DNA of 64,000 nucleotides from Alphaproteobacteria bacterium US3C007. GTDB lineage: Bacteria > Pseudomonadota > Alphaproteobacteria > Rhodobacterales > Rhodobacteraceae. Location: positions 1,984,001-2,048,000 of the forward strand of contig CP139918.1 of assembly GCA_034423775.1 (NCBI GenBank), read 5' to 3'. How positions within the stretch are numbered: position 1 is the first letter of the stretch; every line of letters begins with the position of its first letter. The translations under genes and the position numbers were made by a program. The notes under the pieces were generated by a model that was given only the letters and a program-made list of their open reading frames with translations, ran no database searches and was not told where the DNA came from. Of this stretch, positions 17,326-29,455 are shown piece after piece.

Positions 17326-19356
17326 ATGAGTATGAGCAACCCTCTTTTAAGTGACTGGACAGGCGCCTTTGGATTGGCGCCTTTCGCTGAAATTTCTGAT
17401 GCTGATTTTGCGCCAGCCTTCGAAACGGCTTTGGCAGAAGATCTCGCAGAAACCTTAGAGATTGCGAATGACCCGCAAATTCCCAGCTTTGCCAATACCA
17501 TTGAGGCATTGGCCGCCACAGGCAAAGCGTTACATCAGGTGTTATCGGTGTTCTATACCCTCTCTGGGGCAGACAGCAACGCCGCGCGCGAGGCATTGAT
17601 GCGAGAGTTTTCCCCCAAACTCTCCGCGCATAGTTCCGAAATTTATACAAATAAGGCGCTGTTCGGCCGGATTGATCGGCTTTGGAACGGCCGCGCCGAA
17701 TTGAATCTTTCAGAGGAACAGCAGCGCGTATTGATGCTGACGCATCGCAATTTCATTCGCGCCGGCGCTGCGTTGAGCGATACGGCTGAGTTGCGTATGA
17801 AAGAAATCAAATCGCGTTTGGCTGTGATAGGCACCGAGTTTTCGCAAAACCTTTTGCACGATGAGCGCAGCTGGCATTTGGAATTGGGGCCGGAAGATTT
17901 AAACGGTCTGCCGGAATTTTTGATTGATGCGGCCAAGGCCGCGGGCGTTGAGCGGGGTGTTGAGGCGCCAATTGTGACTTTGTCGCGATCGATTATTGTG
18001 CCGTTTTTACAATTCTCTGCGCAGCGCGACTTGCGAAAAAAGGCTTATCAGGCCTGGGCCGCGCGCGGCGCGCATACCGGCGCGCATGATAACAGATCCT
18101 TGGCTTTAGAAATGCTTGTGCTGCGCCAAGAGATGGCAGAGCTTTTGGGCTATCCTGATTTTGCGTCTTTCAAACTTGAGACTGAAATGGCGAAGACGCC
18201 GGAAAATGTGTCAAAATTGCTTAAAGGCGTCTGGCAACCGGCAAAGGCACGCGCTGAACAGGATGCAGGCGTTTTGCAGGAGATGATGCGCGCAGAAGGT
18301 TTAAATGACGATTTGGAAAAATGGGATTGGCGCTATTATGCCGAAAAACGCCGCGCTGTAGAGTTTGATTTGGACGAGGCACAATTAAAACCCTATTTCC
18401 AACTGGATCAGATGATCGCCGCCGCGTTTGACTGCGCGAACCGTTTGTTCGGGTTGAGCTTCGAAGAAGTGAACCCGCCGCTTTATCATTCGGATTGCCG
18501 CGCGTGGGAGGTGCGCCGCAATGGCACGCATGTGGCGCTATTCATTGGCGATTATTTTGCGCGTGGCTCAAAACGCTCGGGGGCCTGGTGCAGCGCGATG
18601 CGCGCTCAGGCAAAATTTCCAAAAGTACAAACGCCGATCGTGATCAACGTGTGCAATTTTGCCAAAAGCGATCCTGCGTTGCTGTCTTATGATGATGCGC
18701 GCACTTTATTTCATGAATTTGGCCATGCTTTGCATCAGATGCTGTCCGACGTAACTTATGAGATGATTTCCGGCACGTCAGTGCCCCGTGATTTTGTGGA
18801 ATTGCCCAGCCAGCTTTATGAGCATTGGCTTGATGTGCCCGAAGTCTTGGCACGATTTGCAACACATGCGGAAACAGGCGCGTCAATGCCGCCAGCCTTG
18901 CTTGAAAAAGTTTTGGCCGCGGCCACCTATGATATGGGGTTCCAAACCGTTGAATATGTGGCGTCTGCAATGGTCGATTTATTTTATCATACCGGCGATA
19001 TACCAACTGACATCATGCGGCGGCAGGCAGATATTCTTGACCAAATTGATATGCCCAAAGCGATTGGGATGCGCCATGCAACACCGCAATTCGCACATGT
19101 ATTTTCAGGGGGGCATTATGCCAGCGCCTATTACAGCTATATGTGGTCTGAAGTGATGGATGCCGATGCATTTGCCGCGTTCGAAGAAAAAGGTGATCCG
19201 TTTGATCGGAATTTGGCGCAATCGCTTGAAAAAAATATCCTAGCCGCGGGTGGCTCGAAAGATCCCGAACTTCTTTATCTGGCCTATCGGGGACGTTTGC
19301 CGGGTGTCGAAGCGCTTTTGAAGGGGCGCGGATTGGTATCACAAGCCTCTATTTGA
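17326..19356 (+). CDS. M3 family oligopeptidase (PrlC/Dcp-like)
   Basis: A 676-residue cytoplasmic zinc metallopeptidase of the thimet oligopeptidase family, degrading short peptides. The zinc motif HEFGH is at residues 463-467 within TLFHEFGHALHQ, and the downstream family segment YDMGFQTVEYVASAMVDLFYH is intact, as is the substrate-binding GHYASAYYSYMWSEV (HxxAxYYxYxW) near the C-terminus. AAGGA precedes the ATG. Length is standard for PrlC/Dcp; which of the two activities (oligopeptidase A or dipeptidyl carboxypeptidase) it has cannot be told apart here. Confidence 0.95.
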   Translation: MSMSNPLLSDWTGAFGLAPFAEISDADFAPAFETALAEDLAETLEIANDPQIPSFANTIEALAATGKALHQVLSVFYTLSGADSNAAREALMREFSPKLSAHSSEIYTNKALFGRIDRLWNGRAELNLSEEQQRVLMLTHRNFIRAGAALSDTAELRMKEIKSRLAVIGTEFSQNLLHDERSWHLELGPEDLNGLPEFLIDAAKAAGVERGVEAPIVTLSRSIIVPFLQFSAQRDLRKKAYQAWAARGAHTGAHDNRSLALEMLVLRQEMAELLGYPDFASFKLETEMAKTPENVSKLLKGVWQPAKARAEQDAGVLQEMMRAEGLNDDLEKWDWRYYAEKRRAVEFDLDEAQLKPYFQLDQMIAAAFDCANRLFGLSFEEVNPPLYHSDCRAWEVRRNGTHVALFIGDYFARGSKRSGAWCSAMRAQAKFPKVQTPIVINVCNFAKSDPALLSYDDARTLFHEFGHALHQMLSDVTYEMISGTSVPRDFVELPSQLYEHWLDVPEVLARFATHAETGASMPPALLEKVLAAATYDMGFQTVEYVASAMVDLFYHTGDIPTDIMRRQADILDQIDMPKAIGMRHATPQFAHVFSGGHYASAYYSYMWSEVMDADAFAAFEEKGDPFDRNLAQSLEKNILAAGGSKDPELLYLAYRGRLPGVEALLKGRGLVSQASI

Positions 19357-19439
19357 ACGCGTTTTGTCAAAAAACGAATGCGCTCGACGCTGCATTTAAA
19401 AAAAACCTGAATTTGGATGCAAATTTCTAGTGGGCGTGG

Positions 19440-19468
19440 TTGACTCTAAAGAGGTCGCTCCTTACATC
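19440..19468 (+). promoter_or_regulatory. Sigma-70-type promoter of groESL
   Basis: TTGACT (19440-19445) is followed after 17 bases by TACATC (19463-19468). The predicted transcription start falls at or just before the CIRCE element, which fits repression by HrcA. No good sigma-32 motif was seen here. Confidence 0.55.
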
Positions 19469-19475
19469 AGCTCCG

Positions 19476-19502
19476 TTGGCACTCACACAACGTGAGTGCT
19501 AA
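19476..19502 (+). promoter_or_regulatory. CIRCE operator (HrcA binding site)
   Basis: TTGGCACTC, nine bases, then GAGTGCTAA: the CIRCE inverted repeat (consensus TTAGCACTC-N9-GAGTGCTAA) with one mismatch in the left arm. It lies 46 bases before the groES start. HrcA bound here blocks transcription of groESL and is released on heat stress; hrcA itself is not in the window. Confidence 0.95.
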
Positions 19503-19548
19503 TGGCCCATGAGGGTCAAATTTAATTTGAGCGTAAGGAGCCTAAGAG

Positions 19549-19836
19549 ATGGCATTAAAACCGCTTCACGACCGCGTTCTGGTCCGTCGCCTTGAAGGCG
19601 ATGAAAAAACTTCTGGCGGATTGATCATTCCAGACAGTGCAAAAGAAAAGCCTGCTGAAGGCGTTGTAATCGCTTGCGGCGAGGGTGCTCGCAAAGACAG
19701 CGGCGAATTGATCGCAATGGCGGTCAGCAATGGCGACAAAATTTTGTTTGGCAAATGGTCAGGTACAGAAGTCACCGTAGATGGCGAAGAGCTGTTGATC
19801 ATGAAAGAAAGCGATATTCTGGGCGTTCTGTCCTAA
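19549..19836 (+). CDS. groES: Co-chaperonin GroES
   Basis: The 95-residue lid subunit that caps the GroEL chamber as a heptamer. The sequence begins [19 protein letters not shown], contains the mobile-loop segment [18 protein letters not shown], and ends with [13 protein letters not shown], all typical. AAGGAG precedes the ATG. It is followed by groEL after 44 bases in one transcript controlled by the CIRCE element. Confidence 0.99.
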   Translation: MALKPLHDRVLVRRLEGDEKTSGGLIIPDSAKEKPAEGVVIACGEGARKDSGELIAMAVSNGDKILFGKWSGTEVTVDGEELLIMKESDILGVLS

Positions 19837-19865
19837 GTCGCACTCCCCTAATTTCAATTTATTAA

Positions 19866-21536
<1,671 letters not shown>

Positions 21537-21561
21537 GCTGCTTAACCGCAAAAAAGATTGG

Positions 21562-21592
21562 GGCCCAGCTGTGTAGCTGGGCCTTTTTTTTT
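21562..21592 (+). terminator. Rho-independent terminator after groEL
   Basis: A perfect nine-base-pair stem GGCCCAGCT (21562-21570) / AGCTGGGCC (21575-21583) with a GTGT loop, followed by nine T. Confidence 0.95.
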
Positions 21593-21643
21593 GCCTCAAC
21601 TTGCGCTAGGGCCAGTAAAGCCGAGCGGTTGAGGAAAACTTGG

Positions 21644-22531
21644 ATGCGCTTAATTTTACTCACTACATTGACGATGCTGGCATTTGCGGCCAATTCAGTT
21701 CTGAATCGTGCGGCGCTTGCGCCTGATCTTGGAGCTGACAGGCTTGAGCCATGGGCCTTTGCCGCGATACGTTTGCTGTCGGGGGCGCTTTGTTTGATGT
21801 TGTTGATTGGGTGGCGCGATAAGCGGCTTCAGGTTCCAGCGTTCAAATTTTGGGGTGTGATCAGCCTAAGCTTATACGCGGTTGCGTTTTCGCTGGCGTA
21901 TATTTCGCTGCCAACGGGGATTGGCGCTTTGATCCTTTTTGGCGTGATCCAGCTTGTGATGTTTGCAGGCGCATTGATTAAAAAAGAGCATCTGACAGCG
22001 CGGAAATGGATCGGAGCTTTGATCGCTTTTGCGGGGTTGGTCTGGCTGCTTTGGCCGACGCAGCACGCTGCCATTGATCCATGGGGCGCCGCGCTGATGC
22101 TGGCAGCTGGTATCGGCTGGGGGGTGTATTCGCTGTTGGGGCGCGCAAGCCTTGATGCTTTGGCCGATACCGGCGCTAATTTCTTTTATACAGGGTTTTT
22201 TGCGGCGGCCGTCTTATATCTGCTTCCTGCGCAGCTAAGCCTATACGGGGGTGTTCTGGCGGTGGTGTCCGGCGCGGTGACTTCCGGAATGGGCTACGCG
22301 CTTTGGTATTCAGTATTGCCGCGTTTATCTACTGCTGTGGCGGGAATAGCGCAGTTAAGCGTGCCGGTCTTGGCAGCTTTCGGCGGTATGGTGTTTTTAG
22401 CTGAAGCCATGACTTGGCAGTTTGCCCTTGCCAGCGCGGTGGTCTTGGGTGGTATTGGCTTTGCAACTTGGTCTTTTGATGCGCCGGGCAAAGGCGGCGA
22501 TCGCGAATCTACCGCCAAGAGGGCAAAATGA
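21644..22531 (+). CDS. DMT superfamily transporter (EamA family)
   Basis: A 295-residue inner-membrane protein with about ten helices in two EamA repeats ([12 protein letters not shown] at the start of the first, the second beginning around [22 protein letters not shown]). Such proteins export metabolites or amino acids; the substrate is unknown. A TTG five codons upstream is possible, but the ATG at 21644 has GAGGA nine bases before it and is preferred. The end overlaps the following hydrolase by four bases. Confidence 0.85.
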   Translation: MRLILLTTLTMLAFAANSVLNRAALAPDLGADRLEPWAFAAIRLLSGALCLMLLIGWRDKRLQVPAFKFWGVISLSLYAVAFSLAYISLPTGIGALILFGVIQLVMFAGALIKKEHLTARKWIGALIAFAGLVWLLWPTQHAAIDPWGAALMLAAGIGWGVYSLLGRASLDALADTGANFFYTGFFAAAVLYLLPAQLSLYGGVLAVVSGAVTSGMGYALWYSVLPRLSTAVAGIAQLSVPVLAAFGGMVFLAEAMTWQFALASAVVLGGIGFATWSFDAPGKGGDRESTAKRAK

Positions 22532-23253
22532 TCCGCTATCTTTTTCTTTTTATCGCGGGGTTCATACAGCCTGTTTCTGCAGATTGTGTGGTGTTGTTGC
22601 ATGGGCTGGGGCGGTCCGCGTTTTCGCTGGTTTTGCTGGAAGAGGTGTTGCAGCGGCAAGGGTATCAAACGGTAAAAGTAAATTATCCTTCAACCAAACA
22701 AACTATTCAGTCTTTGTCTGATTTCGCATTGCCGCAGGGGTTTGCCGCCTGTGGAAGCGCGAAAACCCATTTGGTAACGCATTCCATGGGGGGTATCTTG
22801 GCCCGCTATTGGCTGGCACATCAAACCCCCGACAATCTTGGCCGCGTGGTTATGCTAGCACCGCCCAATCAAGGCAGTGAGCTGGTTGATATTTTGGGCC
22901 CCTTACCGCCCTTTAAGTGGATCAATGGCCCGGCGGGAGCGCAATTGGGGACGGATGGTTTGGTATTGAGTTTGCCCGCGGTCACCTTTGATTTGGGAAT
23001 TATAGCCGGATCTCACACGCTAAACCCTGCTTATTCTGCATTGATTGATGGGGCGGATGACGGGAAAGTATCGGTTGCAGCCACCAAGGTTGAGGGAATG
23101 CGCGATCATATCATTCTGCCAGTCACGCATACGTTCATCATGAATGCGCCAAATGTTTTGGCGCAAACGCTTGATTATCTTGAAACGGGCCAGTTTGATC
23201 CTGAGATGAGTGATCGTGAGGCGTTGCAAAACGTGCTGATTAATGACCGGTAG
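22528..23253 (+). CDS. Secreted alpha/beta hydrolase, lipase-like
   Basis: A 241-residue protein with a hydrophobic signal sequence (about residues 1-18, ending PVSA) and an alpha/beta hydrolase fold. The oxyanion region is LLHGLGRS (23-30), and the nucleophile elbow is THSMGG with Ser86; a late histidine (LPVTHTF) and an aspartate (DGADDGKV) can complete the triad. It resembles periplasmic triacylglycerol lipase/esterase-like proteins, but the substrate is unknown. It is coupled to the transporter upstream (four-base overlap) and to the phnM-like gene downstream (11-base overlap). Confidence 0.82.
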   Translation: MIRYLFLFIAGFIQPVSADCVVLLHGLGRSAFSLVLLEEVLQRQGYQTVKVNYPSTKQTIQSLSDFALPQGFAACGSAKTHLVTHSMGGILARYWLAHQTPDNLGRVVMLAPPNQGSELVDILGPLPPFKWINGPAGAQLGTDGLVLSLPAVTFDLGIIAGSHTLNPAYSALIDGADDGKVSVAATKVEGMRDHIILPVTHTFIMNAPNVLAQTLDYLETGQFDPEMSDREALQNVLINDR

Positions 23254-24388
23254 TTCTTTCTCTTTTTACAATGCCGATGTTTTAACGCCAGCGGGCGTGG
23301 CGCGTGCACCCTTGCATATTGAAAAGGGCGTGGTAGCGAGCGCCCCGCAAAGCGTTGCATTTGATCTAGACGGATTTTTTGTGCTGCCAGGGATTATTGA
23401 CCTGCATGGCGATGGGTTTGAGCGCCATCTTGCGCCAAGGCGGGGCGCGGTGAAAAATTTGCAAACAGGATTTTCTGCCGTACAATCTGAATTGGCGGCG
23501 CATGGGATTACCACGGCGTGTCTGGCGCAATTTTACAGCTGGGAAGGGGGCATGCGCGGCCCCGAATTTGCTGAAAAGTTTTTGCAGGCCTTGCAATGTT
23601 TTCAACAAAGCAGCCCGTTAACCCTGCGCGCGCAGCTGCGCTTTGAAACGCATATGCTGGATCATTATGAGCGCTTTGCAGATTTGTGCACCAGGTTCCA
23701 AGTGCCCTATATCGTGTTCAATGATCATATTCCCCACGGGGCACTGGCCGCAGGAAAACGCCCCCCCCGATTGACGGGTCAGGCATTAAAAAGCGGCCGC
23801 AATCCTGAAGCACATCTGACGTTGTTAAAGCAGATGCATGACGCGCATGATCAAGTTCCTGCCGCACTATTGCGATTAAGAGCACGGCTCAGAGCGCAGA
23901 CGATATTGGGCAGCCATGATGACCGCAGCGCTCAACAGCGTCAGATTTGGGCGCAGATGGGCGTTTCGATTTGTGAATTTCCGGAAACCTATGAGGTTGC
24001 AAAACAGGCCCATACCCTTGGTTCGCCGGTAATAATGGGTGCGCCAAATTTGTTGCGGGGTGGATCGCATAAAGGCAATATTGGCGTTTCGACCTTGTTG
24101 GCAGAGGGGCTTTGCGATGCTTTGGCCTCGGATTATCATTACCCATCGCTTTGCCAGGCCGCGCTAAGCTTAGAGGCTGATATTGGCATTGCCAAGGCGT
24201 GGGCGTTGGTCTCGTCCCGCCCTGCCCAGATTTTGGGCCTCAATGATCGGGGGCATCTGGCCATTGGGCAACGGGCTGATATGGTGGTGTTGGAGGGGCG
24301 CAGTCGCGCAGTCGAAGGCACGTTTGCACAGGGTCGAGCTGTGCATCTTACAGGAAGTTTGGCGGCAAGGATGACAGGCCTTGTTTGA
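23243..24388 (+). CDS. phnM: PhnM-like alpha-D-ribose 1-methylphosphonate 5-triphosphate diphosphatase
   Basis: A 381-residue amidohydrolase-superfamily enzyme. Matches to PhnM are the metal motif LHGDGFERH (54-62), the segment GSHDDRS, the stretch [18 protein letters not shown], and [10 protein letters not shown] near the end, then the usual [12 protein letters not shown]-terminus. PhnM removes pyrophosphate from the ribose methylphosphonate triphosphate intermediate of the C-P lyase pathway. No other phn gene is in the window; instead it is coupled to a hydrolase and a transporter, so it may be an orphan serving the pathway in trans or a related reaction. Confidence 0.85.
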   Translation: MTGSSFSFYNADVLTPAGVARAPLHIEKGVVASAPQSVAFDLDGFFVLPGIIDLHGDGFERHLAPRRGAVKNLQTGFSAVQSELAAHGITTACLAQFYSWEGGMRGPEFAEKFLQALQCFQQSSPLTLRAQLRFETHMLDHYERFADLCTRFQVPYIVFNDHIPHGALAAGKRPPRLTGQALKSGRNPEAHLTLLKQMHDAHDQVPAALLRLRARLRAQTILGSHDDRSAQQRQIWAQMGVSICEFPETYEVAKQAHTLGSPVIMGAPNLLRGGSHKGNIGVSTLLAEGLCDALASDYHYPSLCQAALSLEADIGIAKAWALVSSRPAQILGLNDRGHLAIGQRADMVVLEGRSRAVEGTFAQGRAVHLTGSLAARMTGLV

Positions 24389-24428
24389 GATAATGCGCTT
24401 GCCTAACGGCCTTTCGCTCCACGGCGCG

Positions 24429-25502
24429 TTAGCTTTTGGGCCGGACGCTGTTATAATGGCCCATTTTACGGCCCGGTTTTATCTCGGCTTTGCCATATAA
24501 ATGCAGCGCGGTGCCGGCTTGCGAAGACAGGGCTTCAAGCGCGTCAAGATCATTCCCGATCAAATTTGTCATTGTGACATCGCTATGCCGGCTGCCATCG
24601 GCCAACGGCCAATTGGCGATGGCGCGTATATGCTGTTCAAACTGATCAACCGCGCAGCCATTTTGCGTCCAATGCCCCGAATTGTGAACCCGTGGGGCGA
24701 TTTCATTGACGATTAGACCCTGCCCAGTGACGAAAAGCTCAACGCCCATAACGCCTACATAATCCAGCGCATTCATAATTTTGGCGGCCAAAAGCACCGC
24801 ATCCATCCGCTGCGTGGCGTTGATTTGCGCAGGTACGCTGGTCGTACGCAAAATCCCCGCTTGGTGGATGTTTTCGCCCGGGTCAAAGCAAGCCACATCG
24901 CCGGCGCTGTTGCGCGCGCCAATGATTGAAATTTCTTTTGAAAAGGAAATGAAGCCCTCTAAAATTGCCGCTTGCCCGGCCATATCAGCGATGGCCGGAG
25001 CCTGATCTTCTTGGGTGGATAAGCGCGCTTGCCCTTTGCCATCATAGCCAAAGCGCCGGGTTTTCAATATGGCGGGCAGCCCTAGCGTGTCCACGGCTTC
25101 GCTCAGGTCTTGGCGCGTATCAACCGCGCGATAGGGGGCTGTTTTCAACCCCAAGCCTGTTAGAAAATCTTTTTCCGTCAAACGGTCTTGGGAAATACGC
25201 AAGGCTTCACGCCCGGGTCGAATTGGGCAAAGCTTTTCTAAAATATCCAAAGCCGATGTGGGGATATTTTCAAACTCATAGGTGATCACATCAACATCGG
25301 CTGCAAAGCGGCGCAACGCAGCCTCATCCTCATAGGCGGCGCAGGTGGTGGCGTAAGCCACATCGGCGGCAGGGGGCGCTGAGGCGGGATCGAAAATATG
25401 TGCGCGCAGCCCCAACCTGCTGGCGGCACTGCAAAGCATCCGGCCCAATTGTCCACCGCCCAAAATACCAATCACGGCGCCAGTTTTTAAAGGCTCATTC
25501 AT
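24429..25502 (-). CDS. purK: N5-carboxyaminoimidazole ribonucleotide synthase
   Basis: An ATP-grasp enzyme of purine synthesis that carboxylates AIR with bicarbonate and ATP. The N-terminal [16 protein letters not shown], the central [14 protein letters not shown] and the C-terminal end [14 protein letters not shown] are diagnostic. The frame opens upstream to 25565, but the family start matches MNEPLKTG, encoded by the ATG at 25502 (357 residues), which overlaps the purE stop by eight bases. The purE-purK order on one transcript is usual. Confidence 0.96.
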   Translation of the reverse strand: MNEPLKTGAVIGILGGGQLGRMLCSAASRLGLRAHIFDPASAPPAADVAYATTCAAYEDEAALRRFAADVDVITYEFENIPTSALDILEKLCPIRPGREALRISQDRLTEKDFLTGLGLKTAPYRAVDTRQDLSEAVDTLGLPAILKTRRFGYDGKGQARLSTQEDQAPAIADMAGQAAILEGFISFSKEISIIGARNSAGDVACFDPGENIHQAGILRTTSVPAQINATQRMDAVLLAAKIMNALDYVGVMGVELFVTGQGLIVNEIAPRVHNSGHWTQNGCAVDQFEQHIRAIANWPLADGSRHSDVTMTNLIGNDLDALEALSSQAGTALHLYGKAEIKPGRKMGHYNSVRPKS

Positions 25503-25983
25503 CAAGGGGTTCATCCGCGATTGAAGCGGTGAGATTGGCGCGCCACTGCGCCAAACGCGCCGCAAGCTCTGGATCGCTCAAGGCCAAAATTGCAGCGGCC
25601 ATCAGCCCCGCGTTTTGAGCCCCTGCAGCCCCAATCGCCATCGTTGCTACGGGAAAGCCTTTTGGCATTTGTACGATCGAATAGAGGCTATCCACACCTG
25701 ATAAGGCTTTCGTTTGTATGGGCACGCCAATCACCGGCAACGGGGTTTTTGACGCCATCATGCCAGGCAAATGCGCTGCCCCACCAGCGCCGGCAATAAT
25801 CACCTTTAAACCCCGATCGATCGCGGTTTTACCATAGGTCCACAAACGGTCTGGGGTGCGATGGGCCGATACGATTTTGGTTTCATAGGGAAGATGTAAA
25901 TCATCCAAAATTTCGGCAGCGTTGCGCAGGGTTGGCCAATCTGATTGGCTGCCCATAATTATTCCGATGTCCGGCTGTGTCAT
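25495..25983 (-). CDS. purE: N5-carboxyaminoimidazole ribonucleotide mutase
   Basis: A 162-residue class I PurE that moves the carboxyl group of N5-CAIR to C4. Seen are [14 protein letters not shown] at the start, the substrate histidine in [12 protein letters not shown], and [11 protein letters not shown]. The ATG at 25983 with AAGGA upstream is chosen over a longer frame to 26037 because homology starts at MTQPDIGI. It is first in the purEK unit, about 45 bases after the small ydcH-like gene on the same strand. Confidence 0.97.
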   Translation of the reverse strand: MTQPDIGIIMGSQSDWPTLRNAAEILDDLHLPYETKIVSAHRTPDRLWTYGKTAIDRGLKVIIAGAGGAAHLPGMMASKTPLPVIGVPIQTKALSGVDSLYSIVQMPKGFPVATMAIGAAGAQNAGLMAAAILALSDPELAARLAQWRANLTASIADEPLDE

Positions 25984-26029
25984 TCTTTGGTCCTTGGCTT
26001 CAAACGCGCAGTATAAGGATTGCCCTAGC

Positions 26030-26254
26030 TTAGGCAATAATGTCAGGGGTCAAACGGTCCTCTAAACGCGATATTTTATCTTTAAGCGCCAATTTTCTTT
26101 TCTTAAGCCGCTGCAGGGTCAGTTGATCTGCGGTGCCCTTCTCAACCAGAGCACCTATCGCATCATCCAGATCGCGGTGTTCGCTTTTAAACACTGCCAA
26201 TTGGATCTTTAAAACTTCATCATTTTCTAAGGCGGGGTCGCTGGTATTGATCAT
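26030..26254 (-). CDS. YdcH family protein (DUF465)
   Basis: A 74-residue, highly charged helical protein matching the YdcH/DUF465 family, with the typical HRDLDDAI and [16 protein letters not shown] segments predicted to form an antiparallel coiled coil. No function is established for the family. It precedes purEK on the same strand and is divergent from hsp20. Confidence 0.88.
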   Translation of the reverse strand: MINTSDPALENDEVLKIQLAVFKSEHRDLDDAIGALVEKGTADQLTLQRLKKRKLALKDKISRLEDRLTPDIIA

Positions 26255-26313
26255 TCACATCTACTGGCTTGTTACGTTTCTAGTTTACCGGAAAGGCGTT
26301 GGGCTGCAAAGCC

Positions 26314-26342
26314 CTTGTCTTTATCATTTTGGTTTCCCATAT
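26314..26342 (+). promoter_or_regulatory. Sigma-32-type heat-shock promoter before hsp20
   Basis: CTTGTCT (26314-26320), a 15-base spacer, then CCCATAT (26336-26342) closely fits the RpoH consensus CTTGAAA-N13-15-CCCCATNT. It lies about 60 bases before the hsp20 ATG. An RpoH2-type factor is encoded in the same window. Confidence 0.6.
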
Positions 26343-26405
26343 CTACTGCAAGAGCCGCCAGATTGGGGCTTTTTACGGACTGTCGCTTCTAAAAAGGACG
26401 TGTCG

Positions 26406-26825
26406 ATGGCAAAATTAAATTTGGGGTCTTACCCGCATATGCTGGGGTTTGAGCAACTGGAACGGCTGCTTGAGCGCGCGGCGAAATCTGGGAATGAAGG
26501 ATACCCGCCTTTTAACATTGAGCAAACCTCGGCCAGCTCTTATCGGATTACGCTTGCCGTTGCGGGGTTTCGCGAGGAAGATTTATCGATCACGCTTGAG
26601 GATCGCCAATTGCTTATTCGAGGGCGGCAGCAAGAGACAAGTGACACGCGTGTGTTTTTGCATCGCGGGATTGGGGCGCGTCAGTTTCAGCGCAGTTTTG
26701 TTTTGGCCGACGGTGTGGATGTGGGCGAAGCGCTCATGGAAAATGGTTTACTGCATATTGATTTAACGCAAACTCAACCCGAGACTGTGGTGCAAACGAT
26801 TAAAATTCAAAAAGCAAGAAAATAG
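26406..26825 (+). CDS. Small heat-shock protein, Hsp20/alpha-crystallin family
   Basis: A 139-residue IbpA-type chaperone that holds unfolding proteins. The alpha-crystallin domain spans about residues 35-125, with the segments YRITLAVAGFREEDLSITLE and LENGLL-like MENGLLHIDL. The preceding in-frame sequence back to 26133 is not coding: homology begins at MAKLNLG and AAAGGA lies before this ATG. It is probably heat-induced from the sigma-32-type promoter upstream and converges on trxB. Confidence 0.95.
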   Translation: MAKLNLGSYPHMLGFEQLERLLERAAKSGNEGYPPFNIEQTSASSYRITLAVAGFREEDLSITLEDRQLLIRGRQQETSDTRVFLHRGIGARQFQRSFVLADGVDVGEALMENGLLHIDLTQTQPETVVQTIKIQKARK

Positions 26826-27028
26826 GCGAGCTGTTGAGGGTTGATTTGCGGCTCTAAGACAACTCCAAACCACTTGTCTCGGTTTTTTACGCAGATATTT
26901 TTAGGATCAGGCGAGCGATCATGCTGGAGCTTTGACAGGCGATTTTCCCGTGGCAAGGCCCCTGAAATATATTCACTTCCAGATATAAAGGCCCGCATTG
27001 CGTCCTGTGACAGTCTGACTGGTATATT

Positions 27029-28021
<993 letters not shown>

Positions 28022-28165
28022 TTAAGCTGGAAAACCCCCAAGATATTTAAAACTCTTGCTGCTGCCTATAAATTAACGAGTTGGAATAATCTTGCGGATT
28101 TGTGAAATATTATTGCGCGTAGGGCTTGCTTGCTGTAAGAAAAACGTAGCTTGTGGAGAATTTAA

Positions 28166-28666
28166 ATGCCGTTAACCCGTTTAGACCCTATTGATAGGCT
28201 CATTTTAGCTGAGTTGCAGGCCGATGGCCGAATGACGAATGTAGAATTGGCACGCCGTGTTGGAATTTCAGCGCCGCCATGTCTGCGCCGCGTGCGCGCA
28301 TTGGAAGATCAGGGCTTTGTTCAAGGCTATCATGCCAAAGTTGACAGCCGGCAATTGGGCTTTGAAGTTCAAGTTTTTGCCATGGTAGGGCTGCAAAGCC
28401 AGGCGGAGTCAGATTTACGGGCCTTTGAAGATCGCTGCGTTGACTGGCCGCTGGTGCGCGAATGTCATATGTTGAACGGCGAAGTTGATTTCATGCTTAA
28501 ATGCGTTGCGCCTGATCTGAGCAGTTTTCAAACGTTTCTTACCTCGGATTTACTCACCGCAGAGAATGTGGGAAGCGTGAAAACATCCTTGGTTATCCGA
28601 GGCGCGAAGGAAGAGCCTGGCGTGCCCTTTGACGTTTTAGAAGAGCGATTGGCCAAAAAAGCGTAA
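28166..28666 (+). CDS. Lrp/AsnC family transcriptional regulator
   Basis: A 166-residue leucine-responsive-type regulator. The N-terminal helix-turn-helix is LDRLILAELQADGRM and VELARRVGISAPPCLRRV, and the C-terminal RAM/AsnC ligand domain starts around residue 70. Which amino acid it senses is unknown. It is transcribed divergently from trxB, which it may control, and converges on pgeF. Confidence 0.93.
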   Translation: MPLTRLDPIDRLILAELQADGRMTNVELARRVGISAPPCLRRVRALEDQGFVQGYHAKVDSRQLGFEVQVFAMVGLQSQAESDLRAFEDRCVDWPLVRECHMLNGEVDFMLKCVAPDLSSFQTFLTSDLLTAENVGSVKTSLVIRGAKEEPGVPFDVLEERLAKKA

Positions 28667-28693
28667 CGCCACTTTACAAGACGCGGTGCAGGC

Positions 28694-29455
28694 TCAAGAA
28701 AGCCGTATGGTGGAAATCAAACGCCCGTAATCCGCTTGTTTCTGATGCGTGGCGCGCCGATATGAAAAAAAGCGTTTGGGGTCTGAATAGGTACAATATT
28801 GCGTCCATTCGGCTGCTTTTATTCCCGCTTTTCGCAATCTGAAAAGTCCATAGCCTGGCAGGTTGAATAGATATTTCTCGGGGGCTTTGGCGTTGCTAAA
28901 AAAACAGTGGTTATCGGGGCTTGCTTCTAAGAAGCGTTCGATGAAGTCTTGACCAACTTCATAAGCGGGCTGGCTGATGCAGGGTCCGATCACGCCGACA
29001 ATGTTTTCGCGCTGTGCGCCCAACCCTTCCATAGCGTCGATTGTGGCGTCCAGCACTCCGTTCAAAGCGCCGCGCCAACCGGCATGGGCAGCCCCAATGA
29101 TTTTGGCATTGGGGTCGGCGAATAGCACGGGCTGGCAATCGGCCGTCAGCACAGCCAAGGTGATATTGGGCGATGCGCAAACCATGGCATCTGCTGCGGT
29201 TTCTGGATTTCCGGTCGAGGCGATTGTCAGCGCGGTTGCGGAATGGGTTTGGTAAACCGTGACAAGATCGCTTAAATCACCGCCCATATCTTCTGCCACG
29301 CGGCTTCGGTTGATCTGCACGATTTCAGCTTGATCCGAAGATCCGGTGCCGCAGTTCAGCCCTTCAAAAATACCTGAAGAGGCGCCGCCAAGCCGCGTAT
29401 AAAACCCGTGGTTTATCGGTGATAAAAGCGGGGATGTTAGGCGTTTCAAACTCAT
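28694..29455 (-). CDS. pgeF: Peptidoglycan editing factor PgeF (laccase-domain, YfiH family)
   Basis: A 253-residue member of the multicopper-polyphenol-oxidase-like YfiH family. In E. coli YfiH removes wrongly incorporated amino acids from the peptidoglycan precursor UDP-MurNAc-peptide. The metal or active-site pieces are present: QTHSATAL, LTADCQPVLFAD and AAHAGWRG. It is the last gene of a tight lgt-midA-pgeF unit with four-base overlaps. Confidence 0.93.
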   Translation of the reverse strand: MSLKRLTSPLLSPINHGFYTRLGGASSGIFEGLNCGTGSSDQAEIVQINRSRVAEDMGGDLSDLVTVYQTHSATALTIASTGNPETAADAMVCASPNITLAVLTADCQPVLFADPNAKIIGAAHAGWRGALNGVLDATIDAMEGLGAQRENIVGVIGPCISQPAYEVGQDFIERFLEASPDNHCFFSNAKAPEKYLFNLPGYGLFRLRKAGIKAAEWTQYCTYSDPKRFFSYRRATHQKQADYGRLISTIRLS

